64,000 nucleotides of DNA, from the NCBI GenBank assembly GCA_965202955.1, contig OZ241871.1, positions 2,108,001 through 2,172,000 on the forward strand, in the 5' to 3' direction. Position numbers and translations under genes: made by a program. Below are positions 60,801 to 64,000 of this stretch, in pieces; position 1 is the first letter of the stretch, and each line of letters opens with the position of its first letter. Below the pieces are notes generated by a model that did no database searches, was not told the DNA's origin, and worked only from the letters and a program-made list of their open reading frames with translations. This DNA comes from Bin5 sp034422415. Its GTDB lineage: Bacteria; Chloroflexota; Anaerolineae; Caldilineales; Caldilineaceae.

Positions 60801-62493
60801 CGCGACCCTGACCGTCACCCTGGGCGCGGCCGCTCCTGCCGGCGGCTTGGCGCTCACGGTGACGGCGGGTTACGACGGCGGTTCCACCGCCACCGCGGAG
60901 GACGTGGGCGGCATCACCTCGCCGGTCACCGTAACCGCCGGCAGCAGCACCCTGGCGATCGCCATCCCCACCGTGGGCGACGCGGTGGACGAGGAGGAGG
61001 AGACCTTCACCGTCACCGTGGCCGCAACCACCGAGGGCTGGGAGAAGGCCGGCGACGGCCAGGACAGCGCCACGGTGACCATACAGGACGACGACAGCGC
61101 CGGGGTGACGGTGAGTCCCACTGCGCTGAACATATCCGAGGGCGGCAGCGCGACCTACACGGTGGTCCTGGACAGCCGGCCCACGGCCGACGTGACCGTC
61201 ACGCCGACCGCTTCCGACGGCGGCGCGGCGAGCTTCGCGCCGGCCTCCTACACCTTCACGCCGTCCGACTGGAACAGGGCGCAGACCTTCACCGTCAGCG
61301 GCGTGGCCGACGCCGACACCGACAACGAGGCGGTCACCATCAGCCACGGCGTTGCCAGCGGCGACGGCAACTACAACGGCATCAGCGCGGCCGCGGTCTC
61401 CGTAACGGTGGCTGACACCACGCCGCAAGCGGCCAGGACCTACTCGATAACGGACGCGGCCGCGGCCGCCGAGGGGACGGACGCGACCCTGACCGTCACC
61501 CTGAGCGAAGCCGCCCCGGCCGGCGGCGTGCAGTTCACGGTGACGGCGGGCTACGACGGCGGCGCCACCGCCACGGCGGAGGACGTGGGATCGATAACCT
61601 CCCCGGTCAGCGTGGCCGCGGGCGGCACGAGCCTGTCCATCGCCATCCCCACCGTGGGCGACGCCGTGGACGAGGAGGACGAGACCTTCACCGTCACCAT
61701 CGCCGCAACCACCGCCGGCTGGGAGAAGGCCGGCGACGGCCAGGACACCGCAACCGTCACCATCAGCGACGACGACAGCGCCGGGGTGACGGTGACCCCG
61801 ACGACGCTGAACATGTCCGAGGGCGGCAGCGCCACCTACACGGTGGTCCTGACCAGCCGCTCCACGGTCGACGTGACCGTTATGCTGACCGCTTCCGACG
61901 GCGGCGCGGTGAGCTTCGCGCCGGCCTCATACATCTTCACGCCGTCCGGCTGGAACAGGGCGCAGACCTTCACCGTGTCCGGCCTGGCCGACGACGACTA
62001 CGACGACGAGAGCGTCACCATCAGCCACGTCGTTGTCAGTACCGACAGCAGCTACCACGGCATCGCGGCCGACTCGGTGGCGGTGTCGGTGTCGGACAGC
62101 ACGCCGCCGCCGGCCGGGGAGCCGCCGCCGCCGGGACCGATCGAGCCGGCCAACGTGCAGGTCACGCCGGGCGACGGCACGCTGACCGTCAGCTGGACGG
62201 TGACCCCGCGGGATGGGATCGACGACAATGGGATACGCCACGCGCTGCGCTGGAGCCAGGCGGCCGGGGTGTGGGCCAACCCGACCGACCCGAAGGCGGT
62301 GGGTCCCAACGACGGCATCAGCGTGGAAGGCGGGGTGGCCAGCTACACCATCACCGGCCTTCAGAACGGCGTGGCGACCGGCGTGTTCGTGCGCTCCTTC
62401 ACCGGCGGCAACTACATGGAGGGAGGCCCCCAATCGAGCCAGTGGGTGCGGGTCAAGGGCGACCAGACCACGCCCAGGGCAGACCAGCAGTAA
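48862..62493 (+). CDS. Giant secreted FN3 / Cys-repeat / Calx-beta repeat protein, 4543 aa
   Basis: ATG 48862 encodes MFHALTRRLPSLTLLLAIIA, a signal peptide with a site near TAQAQ. Order: an FN3-like domain; five copies of a ~100-aa module (W-x-A-T-L start, a Cys pair LGC...C, a DDDF-x-DGTTY-like segment) at 49255, 49761, 50205, 50979 and 51369, interspersed with FN3-like and one Calx-beta-like domain; more FN3-like domains; a PPC-like domain (about 54100-54380); another Calx-beta-like domain; FN3; ten tandem Calx-beta-type units (55700-62100), two of them short; and a last FN3. Only the GGGAG of the G run precedes the ATG. No membrane anchor or sorting motif is seen at the C-terminus. A surface or matrix adhesin is likely. 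Confidence 0.8.
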   Translation: MFHALTRRLPSLTLLLAIIALLSLHGAPTAQAQSTAPPTISGVVPGDGQLTVNYAATGTDTRVVEIRWRVKSPQGSWQPSETGDLVDGQSQHVITGLTNGVTYQVQIRSTDATTQDRGPSTWVQSEGTPAFWTATLTPKDVGGNAAGCDSTSATDANKCSTAATLSDNDFVLDGTTYTITQLWVRGTALNMHVSPSVPDALRGYTLRAGSATLPMADASGFGGTLATWSTGAPTFTVGTPVTVSLSPSRPPGAPAGVVVAEEDRQLTVVWTAPTDAGDSAISGYDVQYKQSSALDREVVFWSATLAVQEVASGTLGCHDSVSGKECNVATTLTANEFPYDGVTYQVIGFSYDTSGQFVTVRLNKSFPAGSLDAVRLVVVEGSDRVVLRNPTLQENSVPRDTLRFSGSLALSAGDDIALELARTPDPSLGWVDAGHTGTTASAVIGGSIWTSTLTVGTAGLSEGIGCGGTLCAVDLSDDDYVYGGTTYDVNFVQLKSNGDLTIGHDGARAFPAGAEAWVLSVDGVSFKFSDATFNSARDQATWSNTGLSWADQDSVKLELRTAPLKAFTRYDVRVRAKSSVGAGPWSAVASGTPSGPVRVQFNPTAYTAPEGGVARIAFETLDEHPDSDVSVQVTATAGTATATTDYAAGPWTVTFPAGVNFISIDIPIVRDTVSEPGGETFTLAITPGTGYTPTGGPATVTIVDVLWGVVMDAGNIGSGALGCDNDNTADASKCTHADRLSVNERTFTLDGTTYTIKKISLNNGTLVFGLTTNIPGALEEGYALHLNSPAVGETKLDLDDATVSGGTATWTNTGITWSQSDDVVMSLQALPQTQNPWSATLTPQALTGGALGCNNALPTASDKCTTTATLSDDDFLVDGTVYSVAVVFVGTGRLGFGLTVNIPDALKTGYSLTVDGSKFALADAGISGKNAVWISNVPSWTAGTAVTLGMEPAVAAPAIDRIIAGHEKLTVRYTLVAGTEAGKIRWRVKSPQGSWQPSDAGEALTAPSPHVITGLTNGETYQVQINAVKGAASSGWSRILEDAPEVGSVPSKPILSLSARANTITASWSAPREDGGTAVTGYDVQYKETAGTSWTDVTHTGTGTTATISGVTGGTSYDVRVRARNAVGAGLWSNVVSVTPGVVTVPGAVGALSAVPGTGRLTVSWRPPASDGGADISGYDLEYKLGTAADQAASTPGDPNTGWVASAHTPGTTSVELTGLTNGVAYDVRVRAKNSAGAGAWSLRSVAPRAPTGERPRAFMATTAYTVAESGPTVRIGINLSIVPSSDVTVTVVTHDGTAKAGEDFTGGPYSVTIPANSHATNFAIPITSDSVAEGHEHFYVSVRQVARVIPGRTVTYGGETYTIRDAHVYDYFLGSPGTARVTITDAYPDPRQDDPFQLQLTPGLDGEGAPIITASWTAPSPAPAHYDIWYEPVDARGPVTYRSARTVYPDPPKTRQVAGNATSVALEGLENGRHYFVRLRSVTSQGYGPWNEQLAGVAGVPAPRWSAEPGAADGSPAIIFEHQHDASFAYYPGYGGHIIQIRKAGTWDWEDWPELSTSAHGLPQGVVQAGEETTWTGGKRTTFKGFQSGFPYMVRLYAVLDGNVVSMPTTGSRIVTWTVPGAPEGLNATGGHKDGEILVTWSPGITWHTPIHIRGDQTLITGWDLQYVKSGSGQGWSDGPYLWPERTRALLTGLEEGASYDLRLRAKSEVGDGPWATVMFDPNPCVQTLPGDGAVNGEWAAGCINSVNIQKYARFYVFTLAQSSEVTLTLESADISTEMYLKRGANPRNLNLVNAFGSPGVTTTTIQRTLAAGTYTVEATTFSGGNTGDFTLTVSGVGPQPAHIPLSIPLPTAMTMSIDDDPQRTTADSTEGWALEGRVHARLLFTLDSPAPAGGTTITFTRGGTARFGDKAGTTGDYYMEEDSVTVPQGELTSSSLYIFFHDDAVEENDETIILNARSDNPEGLTGRFTITIFDNDAPPLQSPGPGIPDTPDGLTATAQILGISTGHATDPLRHELVMRWTPPFDGDLPTYYQPAWQRVFDDGATVQVMTEWQEQADGEGVGDAEHIVALDLTLDDRFNTYDPPLGGHRLGTDVSAHYHYDLTVRACNEAGCSAYAPVLTVKAAKPGAEVEVPQGQRQGPPEPQTGPPEPGQLEPYNVQVTPGDGTLTVRWNVAPREGFEDGEIRHALRWSQVSGVWANPHDPRTGSQNDGLSVEGGVTSYTITGLENGLATGVFVRSFTGGDYSEGSAESSQWVRVKGEHTTPKAAQQQQQQAAAKTYSVSATAAAAEGSDATLTITLSEAAPADGVAFTLTAGYSGQTAETADVGSITSPVTVTAGSSTLSIAIPTADDDVDEEEETFSVTVAAATAGWEKEGDGKDTATVTIQDDDSAGVTVTPTTLNISEDGSGTYTVVLNSQPADDVYLWIEVSETDAVGLDIFAPAFTPETWNQAQTITVSGLADDDSDDESATISHEALSADGQYNGIAIAAVSVAVADTTATNYSISATAAAAEGTDATLTLTLSAAAPADGVAFTLTAGYDGASTATAQDVGAITSPVTVTAGSSSLALAIPTVGDDVDEEDETFTVVVAASTAGWEKAGDGQETATVTIEDDDSAGVTVTPTTLNVSEGGSATYTVVLASKPTADVTVTPTSGDEGAASFAPASYTFTPADWNSARTFTVSGLADDDAEDAAVTISHAALSADAGYNDIAVASVAVAVADSTPTSYSVSATASATEGTDATLTLTLSAAAPQGGVAFTLTAGYDGASTATADDVGSITSPVTVTAGSSSLALAIPTVDDAVDEEEETFTVTVAAATAGWEKAGDGKETATVTIQDDDSAGVTVTPTTLNISEGGSATYTVVLDSKPTADVTITPTSGDEGAASFAPASYTFTPADWNSARTFTVSGLADDDAEDATVTISHAALSADAGYNEIAVASVAVTVADSTPTNFSISATASAAEGTDATLTVTLSASAPGGGAAFGVSADFSGSADANDAGSIPMTVTVAAGEKRAALTIPIAEDELTEEEEVFTVTLTPPAGWSAAAAGDDTATVTISDVAPRAQQQQQGRPEPPGPVVNPQLLGAADSLTVSWQTPASGGAPDNYIVHLKPADGGKGRVKRPQADRLSFTFKNLESGATYAVSVRAENAAGKGERANACITLPESRPEGDPPPARTFSVCATAAAAEGGNAALTVTLSEHAPAEGVAFTVTAGYDGSADSADVGGITSPVTIVEGNSALAITVPIADDAVDEGEESFSVTVAATTAGWVKAGDGRDTATVTIQDDDSAGVTVNPTALNISEGGSATYTVVLDSKPTHDVTVTPTSGDEGAASFAPASYTFTPSDWNSARTFTVSGAADDDAEDESVTISHAALSADAGYNEIAVASVAVTVADTTPTNFSISGTAAAAEGQEAVLTVTLSASAPGGGLAFGVSADFSGSADANDAGSIPQTVRVAAGARTATLTIPIAADALAEKDEVFTVTLTPPAGWTAAAAGDATATVTIIRTYAVSATAAAAEGTDATLTVSLSEAAPANGVQFTVSAGYGGSADSADVGSITSPVTVTAGATTLEITVPIADDAVDEEAETFSVTVAAATAGWLKAGDGRDTATITISDDDSAGVTVNPTALKIAEDGSATYTVLLDSQPTHDVTVTPTASDGGAASFAPASYIFTPSDWNRARSFTVSGVADDDYDDESVTISHGVASGDGNYNDIAAAAVSVAVADTTPPPQLQAPAPARTYAVSATAAAAEGGRATLTVSLSEAAPAEGVQFTVSAGYGGGATATAADVGSITSPVNVTAGSSALDISIPIAQDAVDEDDETFSVTVAAATAGWVKAGDGQDTATVTISDDDSAGVTVSPTALNISEDGSATYTVVLNSQPTADVTVTPTASDGGAARFTPASYTFTPSAWNRAQTFTVSGVADDDSDDESVTISHGVASGDGNYNDITSAAAVSVAVADSTPQAARTYSITAVAGATEGGNATLTVTLGAAAPAGGLALTVTAGYDGGSTATAEDVGGITSPVTVTAGSSTLAIAIPTVGDAVDEEEETFTVTVAATTEGWEKAGDGQDSATVTIQDDDSAGVTVSPTALNISEGGSATYTVVLDSRPTADVTVTPTASDGGAASFAPASYTFTPSDWNRAQTFTVSGVADADTDNEAVTISHGVASGDGNYNGISAAAVSVTVADTTPQAARTYSITDAAAAAEGTDATLTVTLSEAAPAGGVQFTVTAGYDGGATATAEDVGSITSPVSVAAGGTSLSIAIPTVGDAVDEEDETFTVTIAATTAGWEKAGDGQDTATVTISDDDSAGVTVTPTTLNMSEGGSATYTVVLTSRSTVDVTVMLTASDGGAVSFAPASYIFTPSGWNRAQTFTVSGLADDDYDDESVTISHVVVSTDSSYHGIAADSVAVSVSDSTPPPAGEPPPPGPIEPANVQVTPGDGTLTVSWTVTPRDGIDDNGIRHALRWSQAAGVWANPTDPKAVGPNDGISVEGGVASYTITGLQNGVATGVFVRSFTGGNYMEGGPQSSQWVRVKGDQTTPRADQQ
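55702..62100 (+). repeat. Tandem ~670-bp coding repeats in the giant gene
   Basis: Ten units start near 55702, 56371, 57043, 57715, 58390, 59056, 59380, 60076, 60760 and 61441. Full units are about 670-700 bp and the two short ones (57715, 59056) are about 320 bp before intervening sequence. Each full unit has a first half ending near GDG-x-DTATVTI-DDDSAG and a second half ending near ADxT. Nearly identical stretches suggest recent duplication or gene conversion. Confidence 0.9.
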
Positions 62494-62615
62494 ACGCAGA
62501 CGCAGGAAGATCTGTCGCCAGAGCATGGGCCTGCCGGGATGATCGGCCAATATGGTGATGCTACGCGACCACGGAAGACAGCCACATCCGATGAAATCAG
62601 GAGAGGCAGTTCTTG

Positions 62616-63485
62616 ATGCAGCAACATAAGAGACGTCCGCTGACGCTGGTGCTCCTGTGCGCCCTTGCCCTGGTCGCCGGCCTGGTCTGGATGGCGCAGG
62701 ACGCGATAATCGTGGAGGCGCGTGAGATGTTGCATTCTCCTCCTTGTCCGAACGTCGATGGAATTCCCGTCGACGATCATGACGAATGCGTCACGCACAC
62801 GCCGACGCCGACCAACACGCCCACGCCGACGCGCACCAATACGCCCACGCCGACGCCGACCAACACGCCCACGCCGACGCGCACCAATACGCCCACGCCG
62901 ACGCCGACCAACACGCCCACACCGACGCGCACCAACACGCCCACGCGCACAAACACCCCCAGGCCGGCGCCGACCAACACGCCCAGGCCGGGACCTACCT
63001 ATACGCCGACGCGCACCAACACGCCCAGGCCGGCGCCTACCTATACGCCGGTGCCTGCAAACACGCCCAGGCCGACGCCGACCAACACGCCCACACCGAC
63101 GGCAACCAGCGCCGCCATGCCAAGGCCGGCAGCGGCGCCAAGACCAAGCACACCTTGCATCGTGACGCATGCCGCTACGCCGGCGCAGCTGTGCGTAACC
63201 GACGCGGGGATTCAGTGTTATTTCATCGGGCCAGGCGGTGTTCAGACAGGGCCGTATCTGTCTTCATTCAGCGAGCTGGCCGCACTGCATTCGTTGGTCC
63301 AGGCCGTGGTTGAGCTGTACCGCGGGACGAATCCCATGACGGGTAAGCCGGTTCAGATCGACTATCTGCCCAATGAGAATGTGATCCGGGTCAGCACCTA
63401 CTACGTGGATACGCCTTACAGTATGAACAAGCCCTATATCTTCACCGTCAACGCAAGCTATCAGGTGACATATCAGGCCTGGTAG
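62616..63485 (+). CDS. TPT-linker surface protein, 289 aa
   Basis: ATG 62616 (a TTG just before is an alternative) follows AGGAGAGG. An N-terminal membrane/signal segment (TLVLLCALALVAGLVWMA) is followed by a short Cys-containing region. A long threonine-proline linker (TNTPTPTRTNTPTPTP repeats) covers about residues 65-165, then a folded C-terminal domain of about 110 aa (AQLCVTDAGIQCYFIGPGG; FSELAALHSLVQAVVELYRG; ENVIRVSTYYVDTPY). TP-rich linkers of this kind, often glycosylated, are common in Chloroflexota surface proteins. It is co-directional with the giant gene 123 bp away. The C-terminal domain is not recognised. Confidence 0.8.
   Translation: MQQHKRRPLTLVLLCALALVAGLVWMAQDAIIVEAREMLHSPPCPNVDGIPVDDHDECVTHTPTPTNTPTPTRTNTPTPTPTNTPTPTRTNTPTPTPTNTPTPTRTNTPTRTNTPRPAPTNTPRPGPTYTPTRTNTPRPAPTYTPVPANTPRPTPTNTPTPTATSAAMPRPAAAPRPSTPCIVTHAATPAQLCVTDAGIQCYFIGPGGVQTGPYLSSFSELAALHSLVQAVVELYRGTNPMTGKPVQIDYLPNENVIRVSTYYVDTPYSMNKPYIFTVNASYQVTYQAW
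62806..63110 (+). repeat. Coding tandem repeat, 48-bp unit (16 residues)
   Basis: The unit encodes TPTPTNTPTPTRTNTP; about three near-perfect copies are followed by degenerate ones with NTPRP and YTPTR variants. Codons are largely acg/acc and ccg/ccc. Length changes by slippage are likely. Confidence 0.9.
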
Positions 63486-63563
63486 GCGCGTTTCTCCGGA
63501 GGGTGTTTGAAAAGGGACCTTGCAAGATAACTGGCCAAGAGGCAAGAAAAGCTAAATTGCTGT

Positions 63564-63582
63564 GGTGTATACAGTGTACACC
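63564..63582. promoter_or_regulatory. 19-bp near-palindrome before the last gene
   Basis: GGTGTATACAGTGTACACC matches its reverse complement with one mismatched pair. A tacaat -10-like element (63626-63631) lies 44 bp further on, before the gene at 63708. Possible operator; the protein is unknown. Confidence 0.4.
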
Positions 63583-63707
63583 GTTATGCTGCTGTTTATC
63601 AGGTGTATATGTGGCGTGTATCTGGTACAATAGCAGCGTGAGAATCAGATTCCGAATTCCAAAAGGCAATAATGAGAGGGTAGGAGAGGACAGGGAGGGG
63701 GGACGAT

Positions 63708-63995
63708 ATGGATCAGTCGAACAACCTGAACGAAATGATGATCAGGTTGGATGAACGAGTCAAGAACATCGAAAAGAATTCAGCTACCAAAGAGGACATC
63801 GCTAACATGAGGACCGAATTGGAGAGCAGGTTTTCCGATGTTACACAATCTATTTCAGATTTGAGCCACAAGATTGATAAGTCAGCCGAACGTTCAGAAA
63901 ATAAATTTCTCAAAGTTCTGATCGGATCCGTGTTCGTTCTGGTCGGTATTGTCGCTCCTCTGATCAGCAAGACTATCGACAAGGTGTGGCCTTGA
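63708..63995 (+). CDS. Small coiled-coil protein with membrane anchor, 95 aa
   Basis: AGGGAGGGGGG lies just before the ATG. MDQSNNLNEMMIRLDERVKN then NSATKEDIANMRTELESRF, and a long heptad region, precede a hydrophobic span (FLKVLIGSVFVLVGIVAPLI) and a short tail. The ATKEDIANMR motif ties it to the proteins at 46810 and 47524 (DUF1640/XhlA-like layout). It ends 5 bases before the window edge. Confidence 0.8.
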   Translation: MDQSNNLNEMMIRLDERVKNIEKNSATKEDIANMRTELESRFSDVTQSISDLSHKIDKSAERSENKFLKVLIGSVFVLVGIVAPLISKTIDKVWP

Positions 63996-64000
63996 AACCA

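Noticed and set aside
50269..62550. Long reverse-strand frames (up to 1342 residues) opposite the giant gene
   Set aside because: They are Gly/Arg/Val-rich shadows produced by the high GC and the repeat structure; no domain or ribosome site supports them.
62806..63110. CRISPR array in the TPT-coding repeat
   Set aside because: The repeats are coding, contiguous and have no spacers.

Overview
The window is a GC-rich bacterial chromosome segment. Supporting signs are Tat-type lipoprotein sugar-binding proteins, NHL/TPR/YIP1 and DUF5696 proteins beside sugar permeases, a TPT-linker surface protein, a CofE-type F420 ligase, and a huge fibronectin-III/Calx-beta surface protein. Together they suggest a Chloroflexota lineage of the Anaerolineae/Caldilineae kind, possibly host-associated (for example with a sponge). 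That assignment is inference from gene content; there is no rRNA or universal marker here to settle it.

Layout. 1-8 kb is housekeeping: a secreted-protein start, an M17 leucyl aminopeptidase, a class I aminotransferase, tRNA-Arg(CCG), a coupled pair (YqeB/EF2563-like molybdenum-hydroxylase accessory protein and F420 glutamate ligase), then a forward operon of a TsaC/Sua5-type protein and two glycosyltransferases. 8.1-29.8 kb is a carbohydrate uptake and breakdown locus on the plus strand: a PhyH dioxygenase, solute-binding protein 1, an NHL-TPR-YIP1 membrane protein, a DUF5696 protein, a 758-aa hydrolase-like protein, a reverse-strand PhyH gene, a 1430-aa fusion of that hydrolase type to an esterase, two permeases, solute-binding protein 2, a TIM-barrel-like unknown, a MetE-like protein and an HpaI-type aldolase. 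29.9-42.3 kb is a second, reverse-strand version: binding protein 3, NHL-TPR-YIP1, DUF5696, two permeases, sulfatase, PhyH, alcohol dehydrogenase and a P-loop kinase-like protein. Neither locus encodes an ABC ATPase.

42.8-64 kb is different. A single-chain histidine kinase-receiver-winged-helix regulator is followed by a string of very small genes (membrane/coiled-coil, basic and AT-hook-like), a transposase remnant, and a 13.6-kb gene for a ~4540-aa secreted repeat protein, then a TPT-linker surface protein and another coiled-coil membrane protein.

The most notable observation is a regulatory module found three times (45258, 46064, 48551): four TCAC-like half-sites spaced 10, 22 and 11 bp, then a -10 hexamer exactly 10 bp further on. 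It resembles a doubled Pho box. One copy lies beside the kinase/winged-helix gene, one before a small membrane-protein gene, and one before the giant surface-protein gene. That giant gene also carries a run of 22 G residues between a well-placed upstream start and the signal peptide, in the wrong frame by one base. This suggests either a phase-variable switch or an assembly homopolymer error. Together they suggest a regulated, possibly phase-variable surface-adhesion programme.
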